Shown here piece by piece: positions 1 through 8,271 of a stretch of DNA of 64,000 nt. Under the pieces are notes generated by a model that saw nothing but the letters and a program-made list of their open reading frames with translations, did not search any database and had not been told where the DNA came from. Source of the stretch: Actinomycetota bacterium (lineage in GTDB: Bacteria > Actinomycetota > Thermoleophilia > Solirubrobacterales > 70-9); NCBI GenBank assembly GCA_018268575.1, contig JAFDWF010000126.1, positions 1 through 64,000 of the forward strand, in the 5' to 3' direction. The translations under genes and the position numbers were made by a program. Position 1 is the first letter of the stretch. Each line of letters starts with the position of its first letter.

Positions 1-97
1 CAAATGCAGCACTTCTGAAAAGCGGTACACGGCCGCAGGTTCCTGAAAAGCCCGGCCCCGCTTCCTACTCCCGAATCTCAATCCCCGGGTTTCTTTG

Positions 98-122
98 GCG
101 GGTTCGAGTCCCGTCGCTCCCG
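98..122 (+). repeat. tRNA 3'-end fragment A (T-arm plus acceptor strand)
   Basis: The stretch reads as a T-stem GCGGG, T-loop TTCGAGT, T-stem CCCGT, then a 7-base acceptor strand CGCTCCC and a G. No matching 5' half (GGGAGCG, D-arm, anticodon arm) is visible upstream, so it is a fragment, not a gene. It is a direct repeat of the fragments at 8219 and 28132. The remaining bases 1-280 show no convincing gene. Confidence 0.55.
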
Positions 123-279
123 TTGCGGTGCATTGGCTCTGCGAAGCGCTATCCGATATGGGAGGCGCTCAAGTGCTAAGGGTTTTCGTTGGGCCACAAC
201 TGTGGCCCAAACTTCCGGGGTCTGCCGAGGCGGGAGACTTGAGGTGCTCTGCCTGGAATGACCTGCGAGACGCGGCTGG

Positions 280-2110
280 TCAGGCGCCGATGGCGATGAA
301 TGGCGCCCAGAAGACCGGGTCGGAAAAAGGCCGACCGAGCGTCAGCCAGCTGCTGACCTTCGAGCCGCCCGCGCCGAGCCGCTCGCCGCCACGTGAGCGC
401 CTGGTCAGCTCGGCGTGGAGCAGCGAATGGCGTTCGAGGTAGTCGAGCGTCTCAGGTTCGGTCAGGTCGCGGAGCCAGAGCTGCGCGCGACGCAACGCCT
501 CCGGTGGCCGCAGTCCGCCTTCGAACATCTCCTCGTAGAACCGCGTCATCAGGATCGCCGTCGCCAGGTCGTCGACCTGCCAGAGGCTCGCGACGACGCT
601 GGCCGAGCCGGCTGCGAGGAAGGCGGTACTGGTCGCGAATACCTCTCCAGAGGGGCCGCCGATCACCGGCACCGCCGACTGGCATGCCGAGACCGTGACC
701 AGGCGGCTCTGGAGGGACCCGCTCAGCTCCATTGCACGGAGGTCACCATCGGCTAGGCAGACAACCATCGACTCCAAGTCGAAGACGCCGCCGCCGGCAT
801 GGCAGGCGAGGTGGAGGTGAGTCGCTTCTCCGGCGCTCGTCTTGAGGAACCGGGCGTCAGCCTCCTTGCCGACCGCGAAGTCTGCGTGGCTTCCGATCAC
901 CCTCGCGATTTCGCGCAGCTCGGGCTCGGCGCCGGGCAGCTGGCCGTCCGGAAAATCCCGATGAGGATCCGCCAGGCCAACCAGCCGGACATCTACATTC
1001 TCCAGCCGTCGGGAGCGTTCGAGGGCCGATCTCGTCAGCGCCGCCGAAGGCGCATGGCGGACCTCGAAGAGGTCGAGCAGGCAACTCGGCCCTTCACCGT
1101 CATCCCACGGAGCGGTGGCCAGCGGAACGGTGGCGAGCGGCCCGCACAAGACCAGGGTGACGCCGGCCGCTTCCTGCTCGCTCAGGAATTCGGCGATCGG
1201 CCGACCGAGTTGCGGGCCTGCCCAACCGAGGGTGCTGGTGACCGCCTCGTGTAGTTGGCCAGCGGTCGGATTGCCGGAGATCGCGAAGAGGTAGCTCGGC
1301 GAGGAGCTTTCGGCCGTCCCGTTCTCCTCGGAGTAGTCGGCGCCGGCGAGCAGGCGCATGTAGACGATGGTCGAGGTCGGATCCTGGAGGTAGCGAGCGG
1401 AGACGGCGAGTCTGCCTTCGGGGTGGCGGGTGGCGAGCAGGAGGAGCGTGCCGACCGGCGTCGGGTTGACGTAGAGGAGCGGCCAGCCCGGCTCGACTGC
1501 GCCGAGTACGTCCGCAGGGCCCCCGCCGATGCCGAATGCGGCCAACCCGGGGACCTTGCGGATCGCTGCGAGTGCGTCCTGCAGCCTCTGGCCGGCGCCC
1601 AGGGTGTTGCCGAGCGGGCTCGCGGCCAGGTCGGAAAGGGCGCATTGGTAATCCTCCCGAGCTCATGCGAGGCCTCCGGGAGGCGGGCCGCGTCGCCCGT
1701 CCCCAGCTCGAGGCGGCGACGGAGCTCTCGGGTGCGCGTGTTCTCGAGCACGGCGAGCGCCTCCCCGTCCTCTCTGACCGGTGAGAAGGCGAGCGCGGCC
1801 CAGCGACCGACCTCGCCGCGACTCTGCGTCTCCGCGGTACGGCGGGCGTCGTCGCGAAGTCCTTGAAGACCAGCTCCGAGGCGGCGATCGCCGCCCGGTA
1901 GGCAGACGCGGCGTCCTCCCAATCGCCGCGGCCGGCGTAGATGGCGGCGACGGCGAAGCCGACTTCGTGACACAGACGGGGAAGGCGGGTCGGTGAGAGT
2001 GTCTGGAGGGCTCGACGGCCGGCATCGATCGCCTTCTCGTCCTCGCCGAGCCGGAGATCGCCGCCGCCCACCATGAACGGGCCCGGGTCGTCGCCGAACG
2101 CTATGCCGGT
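280..2110 (-). pseudogene. CHAT-domain (caspase-like) protein with TPR-type N-terminus, two frameshifts
   Basis: The intact 3' part (280-1545) encodes a CHAT peptidase domain with the candidate catalytic His in HLACHAG and Cys in SACQSAV, followed by the usual ASLWQVDD block. The upstream coding continues in two other frames. From about 2110 to 1860 it reads TPR-like helices (DWEDAASAYRAAIAAS). From about 1858 to 1658 it reads RRTAETQSRGEVGRWAALAF and TRTRELRRRLELGTGDAARL. From about 1655 down it reads LREDYQCALSDLAASPLGNT into the CHAT domain. One missing base at each junction (near 1859 and near 1657) would restore a single frame. The N-terminus is missing and the region runs into the opposite-strand gene at 2117. 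CHAT proteins often act in caspase-like or signalling roles; this copy looks dead unless both shifts are sequencing errors. Confidence 0.75.
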
Positions 2111-2116
2111 CGCCTG

Positions 2117-3346
2117 TTGGCCGACCCGGAGCCACGGAGTCGTCTCTCGAAGTGGCGTTCGTGGTATGAGCAACGGCTGGTTGCCGGCCAGGATCCGCCG
2201 CATGGCCCGACGCTCGGGATGTTGTTCGCACACGCCTTGGAGGTCGACCCTGGACGGGGGACCGAGATAATCGACTTCCTGCTACAGGACGACTCACCCC
2301 TTCTGCGATACGCCGCCGTGGCGATCGCGGCGGCTTTGAACCACGATGGAGACAGGGCATCCACCTGGTTGACGGGCGCGCCCGAGGCTGGCCGCGTGGC
2401 GCTCGCCTGGGGAGCGAGCGAACTACGCGACGAGGAGCTTCAGCGAGGACTGATGGAGACCCTCGCCCGTGACGGACAGGAGCCGGTCCGCGAGGCGACG
2501 GCCCGCGTGCTGCGCTACCGCACGGCTCTCGACGGCTGGCAGCTGGACCTGGCACTCGAGATGTCCTCGGAGGGGGATCGCATCTGGTTGCTGGCGGACC
2601 TGATCCAGGAAATGGCCGACGGCGAATCCGGACCCTCCCTCGATCCCGAGCAAAAAGATGCGATCGAGGCCGCCGTGCTGGCGACGGCCGACCATCCAGG
2701 GGACGCCAGGAGCGACGAGGTGGCGGCCGATCTGCTGGAGAACACGGAGAAGCTCGGCTTCGGACTCGTCTGGCCGTGGATCTGGCGGCGCCTCGACCAA
2801 ATCGCCGCCGCGGACGTTCAGCGCGGACTCGCGGATGCGCTGCCCGAGCAGGTCATCGCGCTGGCCGGACAGACGACGGACGGCTCCGAGGTAGCCGAGG
2901 TCGTGCGCAGACTGGAGAAGACGACCCTTGCGGACTGGCAGTTGGAGAAGGCCCTGATCCGCCTGGCGGTGATCGGCGACGACGGCACCCTGGCGGACCG
3001 TCTCGCGGATTGGGCCGCCGCCGCGGATCCGAGTCGTCGACGCATCTACCGGTTGCTGGAGGCGCCGATGGATTGGGAGCGCCTCGAGACATACGCCACC
3101 GCCGTCCTTGCCGTCGACCCCACGAGGGAGATGATGGAGACCCTGGTGGCCGCAAGGGAACCGGGCAGCTACATTGGGTCGCGTGTGCCGCTCTACGAAA
3201 ACCTCGGGAACCGCTTCGCCGAATGGTCGTCAAGCGACGACCCGAACCTTGTCCGCCTGAGCGAGTTCGCCCGGCGCCGCCTCGATGAGCGGATCGCAGA
3301 GGCGAAGCTCGAGGAGGAACAGATGCGGGAGAGTTTCGGCTCCTAG
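2117..3346 (+). CDS. Helical (HEAT-like) repeat protein, function unknown
   Basis: This encodes 409 residues from a TTG start. It is almost entirely alpha-helical by composition: leucine/alanine-rich helices separated by short charged turns, such as LLRYAAVAIAAALNHDG, PVREATARVLRYRT and LADRLADWAAAADPSRR, as in HEAT-type scaffolds. There is no signal peptide, membrane segment or catalytic motif. The start is uncertain: the frame stays open and protein-like back to a stop at 1994 (ERARVVAERYAGRLL), without an ATG or GTG. The gene may therefore be 5'-truncated or begin at a CTG/TTG. It lies back to back with the broken CHAT gene. CHAT proteins are often found beside repeat-scaffold proteins, but no functional link can be shown here. 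Confidence 0.6.
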   Translation: MADPEPRSRLSKWRSWYEQRLVAGQDPPHGPTLGMLFAHALEVDPGRGTEIIDFLLQDDSPLLRYAAVAIAAALNHDGDRASTWLTGAPEAGRVALAWGASELRDEELQRGLMETLARDGQEPVREATARVLRYRTALDGWQLDLALEMSSEGDRIWLLADLIQEMADGESGPSLDPEQKDAIEAAVLATADHPGDARSDEVAADLLENTEKLGFGLVWPWIWRRLDQIAAADVQRGLADALPEQVIALAGQTTDGSEVAEVVRRLEKTTLADWQLEKALIRLAVIGDDGTLADRLADWAAAADPSRRRIYRLLEAPMDWERLETYATAVLAVDPTREMMETLVAAREPGSYIGSRVPLYENLGNRFAEWSSSDDPNLVRLSEFARRRLDERIAEAKLEEEQMRESFGS

Positions 3347-3610
3347 TCGTTCTCAGTGGACAGGACGAGGGACCGCCAACACACCCGATGTTGTCGGTGC
3401 GCCGTCAAGGTCCGTTCCACCGCCCGTCCGCTGACTCGACATGCATCTGTTCTCGGGCGTGGCTTAAGAGGCGTTCTCGGGCGTCTACATGAGGCTCTTT
3501 CTCAAGCAATCCCTGGGATGGCGAGGCCCCGAGTTAGCGGGGCCAGCGGTTGGTGGTGCCTTGGTCAAGAAGGGCAGCGTTGGAGGCAGCCTCGGTGCTA
3601 CCTTCAGACC

Positions 3611-3838
3611 ATGACCAAGACCGAGCTTCATCGTCTTGTTGACGCGCTCCCCGATGAATCGCTGCCTGCGGCGGCGATTCTACTTCGGCGTGCCCAGGAT
3701 CCGGTCGTGGCCAAGCTCGACGCCGCGCCCGTCGATGACGAGGAGCTGACCGACGAGGATCGTCGGGCGATACAGGACGCGCGCAAGGAGCCGGGGGTCC
3801 CCTGGCCAGAGGTCGAGGGGGAGCCGAGCTCCGGCTGA
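3611..3838 (+). CDS. Small antitoxin-like protein
   Basis: This encodes 75 residues beginning MTKTELHRLVDALPDESL. It has an N-terminal helical segment followed by a very acidic tail (DDEELTDEDRRAIQDARKE). Length, acidity and layout resemble small antitoxins placed 5' of a toxin in type II systems. No convincing toxin follows: bases 3839-4110 hold only weak, arginine-rich reading frames. It may be an orphan antitoxin whose partner has decayed. The ATG at 3611 is chosen because the 85 codons upstream in the same open frame are not protein-like. The 3347-3610 gap shows no other gene. Confidence 0.5.
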   Translation: MTKTELHRLVDALPDESLPAAAILLRRAQDPVVAKLDAAPVDDEELTDEDRRAIQDARKEPGVPWPEVEGEPSSG

Positions 3839-4109
3839 TCCCGGTGGTCGGTGGACGGAGGCAGGCCTGCTCCGGTGGGCCTCGACGACTTCGAGGCCTC
3901 GCCGGCCTTTTCAGCCTCCTGGGATCGGGGGAACGATGGCCATCGTCAGACACTCGACGTCTCCTGGCACATCGCCGCGTTCCTGCGGCCCGTCGGCGTG
4001 CAAGTGAGCGCGGGCGATGGCTCGCATCGGTCACGCACGCCGCCCGGCGGGGAGCGGATCGCCTGGGCTTCGTCGTCACTCCGGCGGAGCTCTTGCCGGC
4101 CGGGGACGA

Positions 4110-4409
4110 TCAGTGGAGATCGAACGCCGCGACGATCGCCTCGTGCAGCGCCGGCTCCTGGCTGTCGAGCAGGAGCCCGATCCGCTCTCCGACGGCAGCC
4201 ACGGGGATGGTGGTGATGTTGTCGCAGCTCACTACCGAAGGTCCGTCGAGGCCGTTCTCGGGACCGACGGCGACCTCGCTGGAGAGCCCCCGGATCGTGC
4301 TGGTGAGAGGGGCGATCGTCACCGTCGCGAGATGCGGCCGGACCAGCTCACGGGTGAGGATCAGCACCGGCCGCGCCTTGTCGAGCCGGGCGATGTGGAT
4401 CGGCCGCAT
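4110..4409 (-). CDS. mazF: MazF/PemK-family mRNA interferase toxin
   Basis: This encodes 99 residues starting MRPIHIARLDKARPVLILTR, which matches the PemK/MazF core. It includes the RPVLILTR beta strand, the TVTIAPLTSTIRGLSSEV block with the conserved T-R-G segment, and the DGPSVVSCDNITTIP strand. The family forms a dimeric SH3-like barrel that cuts mRNA at short sequence motifs in the cytoplasm. Its start codon overlaps the stop of the antitoxin gene by one base (TGATG on the minus strand), so the pair is translationally coupled with antitoxin first. Length is normal for the family, and nothing suggests inactivation. Confidence 0.85.
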   Translation of the reverse strand: MRPIHIARLDKARPVLILTRELVRPHLATVTIAPLTSTIRGLSSEVAVGPENGLDGPSVVSCDNITTIPVAAVGERIGLLLDSQEPALHEAIVAAFDLH

Positions 4410-4642
4410 CAGGCGGGGTCACGAGGCAGGCCCACCGCGTACTCGGCGAGCCCGGCGAGCTCGGGATCCGGGCCGGTCTGGGCAAGGATCCGGGCGTCGC
4501 GTTCGGCGAGCGCGCGCCGGCGCTCGCGCTCGAGCGCGTGGGTCACGAATACCGCCCGACTGCGCACCTTGCCGGAGCGGACGACCTCGTCGACGAACTC
4601 GACCAGGTCATCTGGGAGTCGGACGGCGATCTGGGTGCTCAT
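4409..4642 (-). CDS. Ribbon-helix-helix antitoxin paired with MazF
   Basis: This encodes 77 residues from the ATG at 4642 (MSTQIAVRLPDDLVEFVDEV). The N-terminal beta strand and two helices form a ribbon-helix-helix DNA-binding fold. The C-terminal half (ARILAQTGPDPELAGLAEY) is the likely toxin-wrapping tail. The ATG at 4669 gives nine extra residues (MIPFCYRNG) that are unlike the family, so the inner start is preferred. The product should bind and neutralise the MazF-like toxin and repress its own promoter; an inverted repeat lies immediately upstream. Confidence 0.8.
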   Translation of the reverse strand: MSTQIAVRLPDDLVEFVDEVVRSGKVRSRAVFVTHALERERRRALAERDARILAQTGPDPELAGLAEYAVGLPRDPA

Positions 4643-4664
4643 CCCATTACGGTAGCAGAATGGG
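4643..4664. promoter_or_regulatory. Inverted repeat upstream of the antitoxin gene, candidate autoregulatory operator
   Basis: CCCATT and AATGGG arms flank a 10-base centre and abut the antitoxin start codon. Ribbon-helix-helix antitoxins commonly repress from such short palindromes. The binding role is inferred from position. Confidence 0.35.
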
Positions 4665-4693
4665 ATCACCCACCCGAGTGCCGCTGCATCCTC

Positions 4694-5401
4694 TCAGCCG
4701 GCCCGCGCCGACGGTTCCCGCCATCGGGCGATGACCTGCTCGACTTCGGGCCGAACCCGGGCACGCGCTTCCAGTCGGCCCACACCGTTCATCATCAGCT
4801 CGTCGTAGGGCGTGTCGACGTGTCGAACCGCGGCTGTCACGGCGAGGTCCAGTGCGGTCGGGTCGAGATCGCGCCCGGCGGCGCTTCGTCCGATGCGCCC
4901 GCTGCCACGGGCGAAGGCGTGTCGGGCGATCTCCTCGGCTCGATCCTGCGGGCAACTCGGGTAGTGGCGGAGGATCTCGGTTGTCGCACGTACCCGGAGC
5001 CTTGTATCCCCCTCGGCCCGACGCTCTCGCTCCCGCAATCTGCGTCGCTCTCGCGAGGCCTCGTCGGCCAAGCACGCGCGCTCGGCCTGGTCGAGGGCAT
5101 CCGCCTCGACCAGGATGCCCTGCCGCTCGTATCGGCGTCGGGCGCGGCTGAAGCGCACGACCACGGCAGTGAGGCCACTTGCCTTCTTCGCGCGCCGCGT
5201 GAGGGCCGCGTCGCCGGCCGGCAGATACACGAGATGATCGAGGTCGGCGCAACTCAGGCAGAGCGGACCCGCGTCGTCCATCGTCAAAAGGCTGCCGGTG
5301 CCGGAGCACTCGGCGCAAGCCCAGCTCTTCAGCGCGGCGACCACCACCAGGTCCGGTGCCTTGTCACCTCGCCCCGTGCCTTTCTCGGTCTTCGTGGTCA
5401 T
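4694..5401 (-). CDS. DUF2293 domain-containing protein
   Basis: This encodes 235 residues. The first 60 residues carry two CxxC pairs (CAECSGTG and CLSC) that suggest a small zinc-ribbon-like module. A basic, helical arginine-rich middle follows (about 80-135). The C-terminal 95 residues (EILRHYPSCPQDRAEEIARH, then DLDPTALDLAVTAAVRH, then HVDTPYDELMMNG) match the DUF2293 pattern. The biochemical role of this domain is not known. The gene diverges from the SWIM-domain gene at 5489 with an 87-base shared promoter region. Confidence 0.75.
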   Translation of the reverse strand: MTTKTEKGTGRGDKAPDLVVVAALKSWACAECSGTGSLLTMDDAGPLCLSCADLDHLVYLPAGDAALTRRAKKASGLTAVVVRFSRARRRYERQGILVEADALDQAERACLADEASRERRRLRERERRAEGDTRLRVRATTEILRHYPSCPQDRAEEIARHAFARGSGRIGRSAAGRDLDPTALDLAVTAAVRHVDTPYDELMMNGVGRLEARARVRPEVEQVIARWREPSARAG

Positions 5402-5488
5402 GTCCTTCGATCCTGTCTAGCGGATCGCCACGCCACGCACAACGGGGCTCGCCGGTGGCAGCCGCGCGGTGGAGCAGAATCGTCGCTT

Positions 5489-7261
5489 GTGACTTCCCTC
5501 TCCACCTTGCTCGACGAGCGGAACCTGCATCGCCTAGCCGGGGGGCGCTCCTATGAGCGCGGGCTCGACTACGCGGCGGCAGGCCAGGTCTCCCGTTTGA
5601 CTCGCGGCGAGGCGAGCGTCGAGGCCGGCGTGCAGGGCACCCACAGCTACCGGGTCGAGTTATGGGTGGAGGACGGCGAGCTGCGCGGCCGCTGCGACTG
5701 CCCGATGGGCGCCGGCGGCGCCTTCTGCAAGCACTGCGTCGCCACCGGACTCGCCGCGCTCGAGGCGGGCAAGGGCGCGCCGAGGTCGATCTCGCTCGAC
5801 GAGGTCAGGGACCATCTCGGCTCGCTGAAGAAAAAGGATCTGATCGAGCTGCTGATCGCAGAGGCGGGCGAGGACGACCGCCTGCTCGACCGCCTGCGCC
5901 TTCGCGTCGCCACGAGCGGGGACGGCGTCGACCTGGCCTCGTTCCGCGACGCGATCGACCGGGCCGTCGACCCCGGCGGTTTCATCGGCTACGCCGAGGC
6001 CTACGACTACGCCCGCACCGTCGAGGCGACGATCGCCTCCCTGCGCGACGTTGTTCTCGCGGGCCATGCGGTCGAGGGCGTGGAGTTGATCGAGTACTGC
6101 TGCGCGGCGATCGAACGCGCCGGCGATCGGATCGACGACTCCGACGGCCATCTCGGCGTCGCCTTCGACAGCCTTCAGCGCCTCCATCGCGAGGCCTGCG
6201 AGCAGGCCGATTTCGTGCCCGCGCAGCTCGCCGAGCGGCTCTTCGAGCAGATGATGGCGACCGACTATGAGCTCTTCTACGACGCCGCCGACGTCTATGC
6301 GCCGTTGCTGGGGGCGTCCGGGCGCCGCCGTTACGCGGAGCTGGTGCAAGCCGAGTGGGAACGCCTGCCGGCGTTGCGGCCGCAGGACGATCGGCTCGCA
6401 AGGTCACCGTTCTCGATCCTGGGCGGCGATGACGATGAGCATTCGGAATCCAGCAGGCGCTTTCGGATCACCTACGTGATGGAGCTCCTGGCGAGCCAGT
6501 CCGACGATCCGGACGAGCTGGTCGCCGTGCTCTCCTGCGATCTCTCCTCGCCCTACTCTTTTCTCCGCATCGCCGAGGTATACGACGGAGCCGGCCGCGA
6601 CGACGACGCCATCGAGTGGGCCGAGCGAGGGATCGAGGCATTCCCCGGCGGCGACTCCCGCCTCGTCGAATTTCTCGCCGCGGCGAGGCGCGGGCGCGGA
6701 GAGCACGCGCGGGCGGCGGAGCTGATCTGGAGCCTGTACGAGGCGCATCCCGGACTCGGCTACCTCGAGATGCTCAAGCCCTATGCGGAGGAGGCGGGGA
6801 CGTGGGCTGATGTCCGCCGCCGTGCCCTCGACCTGCTGCGCGAGCGGATCGCCGCCGCCCAGGACGAGCGGCGGGTGCGCGGATACGGCTGGTCTCACCG
6901 CGACGCGACCGAGCTCGTTCGCGTCCGCCTCTGGGAGGGCGACCTGGACGCCGCGCTCGCCGATGCTCGGGAGGGAGGCTGCCAACAGGATGTCTGGCTG
7001 GCGCTGGCCGAGGCTCTCGAGGAGGGCGAACCATGGGAGGCGATGATCATCTACCGCGAGCAGGTCGAGCCGACGATCGAACGCAAGAGGAAGGCCGACT
7101 ACCGCGCGGCCACCGACATGCTCGCCAAGGTCCGCAACCTGATGGAGCGCACCGGGCATGGCGATGAGTTCCCCGTCTACCTGGAGGGGGTTCGGGAGCG
7201 GCACAGGCGCAAGCGCAATCTGATGAAGCTCCTGCCGGAGCTGGAAGCCGCTTCGCGGTAG
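5489..7261 (+). CDS. SWIM zinc-finger protein with long helical-repeat C-terminus
   Basis: This encodes 590 residues from a GTG at 5489; the open frame extends upstream but overlaps the divergent gene and is not protein-like there. A SWIM zinc finger with the CxC...CxH pattern (CDC then FCKHC) lies at about residues 69-84. The family uses it for DNA or protein binding. The rest is alpha-helical and solenoid-like, with repeated segments such as LRIAEVYDGAGRDDDAIEWAERG and HARAAELIWSLYEAHPGLGYLE that resemble TPR units. No catalytic or membrane motifs are visible. The specific role is unknown; homologous SWIM proteins are common soil-bacterial accessory genes. Confidence 0.8.
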   Translation: MTSLSTLLDERNLHRLAGGRSYERGLDYAAAGQVSRLTRGEASVEAGVQGTHSYRVELWVEDGELRGRCDCPMGAGGAFCKHCVATGLAALEAGKGAPRSISLDEVRDHLGSLKKKDLIELLIAEAGEDDRLLDRLRLRVATSGDGVDLASFRDAIDRAVDPGGFIGYAEAYDYARTVEATIASLRDVVLAGHAVEGVELIEYCCAAIERAGDRIDDSDGHLGVAFDSLQRLHREACEQADFVPAQLAERLFEQMMATDYELFYDAADVYAPLLGASGRRRYAELVQAEWERLPALRPQDDRLARSPFSILGGDDDEHSESSRRFRITYVMELLASQSDDPDELVAVLSCDLSSPYSFLRIAEVYDGAGRDDDAIEWAERGIEAFPGGDSRLVEFLAAARRGRGEHARAAELIWSLYEAHPGLGYLEMLKPYAEEAGTWADVRRRALDLLRERIAAAQDERRVRGYGWSHRDATELVRVRLWEGDLDAALADAREGGCQQDVWLALAEALEEGEPWEAMIIYREQVEPTIERKRKADYRAATDMLAKVRNLMERTGHGDEFPVYLEGVRERHRRKRNLMKLLPELEAASR

Positions 7262-7273
7262 TGCCCTACCCCA

Positions 7274-7627
7274 TCAAGGCTCCGCTCTCGATTCGGCCGC
7301 TCGAGCCAGGCAGCGGCGGCGCCAGTCGCGCGCCCACTCGTTGCTCGGCTCGCTGAGCAGGTCGAGGATCCTCTTGGGGCAGCGGTCGTCGTATGGACCC
7401 ATGTCCTCGCTGATCCGCTTGACGTGAAGGCGCTTTCCTTCGCGCTTGATGACGAGGACGAGTCCCCATGCCTCCTGTAGGTCCTCGCTCCTCAGGGCGG
7501 CGTAGACGATCTCTCCGTCCCTCGCCAGATCGAGCAGATGCCGCTCCGTGTACTCCTCTCCGAAGACAAAGGCGACCGCTGCCCTCGCGGTCAGCCGTCC
7601 ATCGAAGTCACCGCTGGTCCAGGCCAT
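7274..7627 (-). CDS. Conserved hypothetical protein, 117 residues
   Basis: The ATG at 7627 gives MAWTSGDFDGRLTARAAVAF and is preceded by a purine-rich ribosome site (AGAGGGGAGAGC). The longer frame to 7768 lacks such a site. The protein is a small alpha/beta soluble domain with a KRISEDMGPYDDRCPKRIL segment and a conserved-looking tryptophan-rich end (NEWARDWRRRC). No known catalytic motif is recognised. It converges tail to tail with the SWIM gene, 12 bases apart. Confidence 0.6.
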   Translation of the reverse strand: MAWTSGDFDGRLTARAAVAFVFGEEYTERHLLDLARDGEIVYAALRSEDLQEAWGLVLVIKREGKRLHVKRISEDMGPYDDRCPKRILDLLSEPSNEWARDWRRRCLARAAESRAEP

Positions 7628-7785
7628 TGCTCTCCCCTCTCGGTCGTTCCCTGTCAAGGCTCGCGCGGCCCGCGATTCACCCCCTTCGACGGGCCTGAAG
7701 TCAGCTAAATGCGCCGGATTTGATCTCTGGGCGGCATAGCCCTTGGCTCCGTCACCTGGGAGTCCCATCTGCCGGGCACGTCGAG

Positions 7786-8064
7786 GTGTGGGTGGTCAGG
7801 CGGGTCGAGGCGCTCCAGACTGTGGAGCCGACCTCGACTGAGCGCTCTGCGATCATCCCGTATGTGGGGCAGCCTCACGTCAAGCTGAGCGGCGACATCG
7901 AGGGTTCCTACGTCGTCGAGGAGAGTCGCTCCGACGGCCGCCTTCTCGTGGCCCCCGACACCTCCGCCGGGGCGATCATGGAGCGCCTCGGGCATGAGCC
8001 GGCGACGCTCGCCGAGTTCGAGGCCGCCCACGGGGCCGTGAGGCCTCCCGACGGCGAGGGCTGA
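7786..8064 (+). CDS. Small hypothetical protein
   Basis: A GTG at 7786 opens a 92-residue frame ending RPPDGEG. The segment GSYVVEESRSDGRLLVAPDTS followed by LGHEPATLAEFEAAHG has normal protein composition, unlike the opposite strand. No domain is recognised and no strong ribosome site is visible, so both start and expression are uncertain. Bases 8065-8271 hold no convincing gene apart from the tRNA-end fragment at 8219. Confidence 0.4.
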   Translation: MWVVRRVEALQTVEPTSTERSAIIPYVGQPHVKLSGDIEGSYVVEESRSDGRLLVAPDTSAGAIMERLGHEPATLAEFEAAHGAVRPPDGEG

Positions 8065-8218
8065 GGCGGTGCCGCCCAAGAGGGCTTCGCGCCGGTCGCC
8101 TTCGACCCGCCGGGTCCACCCGGCCGACGGTCTATGAGATCGCCCACCGCAGGCTGAGCGGATAGCGCCGGATCGGGTCGCTCTTCACAATCTGATCTCT
8201 ATCAGCGAGGTGACAAAC

Positions 8219-8243
8219 GCGGGTTCGACCCCCGTCGCTCCCG
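8219..8243 (+). repeat. tRNA 3'-end fragment B, left border of the catabolic island
   Basis: T-stem GCGGG, loop TTCGACC, T-stem CCCGT, acceptor strand CGCTCCC and a G are visible, with no 5' tRNA half. It is a direct repeat of the T-arm/acceptor part of the fragment ending at 28156 (23 of 26 bases including one flanking base). The B6-type gene cluster lies exactly between the two copies. Phage and island integrases commonly use tRNA 3' ends as attachment sites. Confidence 0.55.
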
Positions 8244-8271
8244 CTCTCGTTCGCTTGCGGATCGGGTTGGT

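Noticed and set aside
3851-4216. Plus-strand ORF after the small antitoxin-like gene as its toxin
   Set aside because: Composition becomes Arg/Ser/Pro-rich and overlaps the mazF gene antisense; no toxin motif.
8160-8243. A complete tRNA gene ending at 8243
   Set aside because: The T-arm and acceptor 3' strand are good, but no GGGAGCG 5' strand, D-arm or 7-base anticodon loop can be folded upstream.
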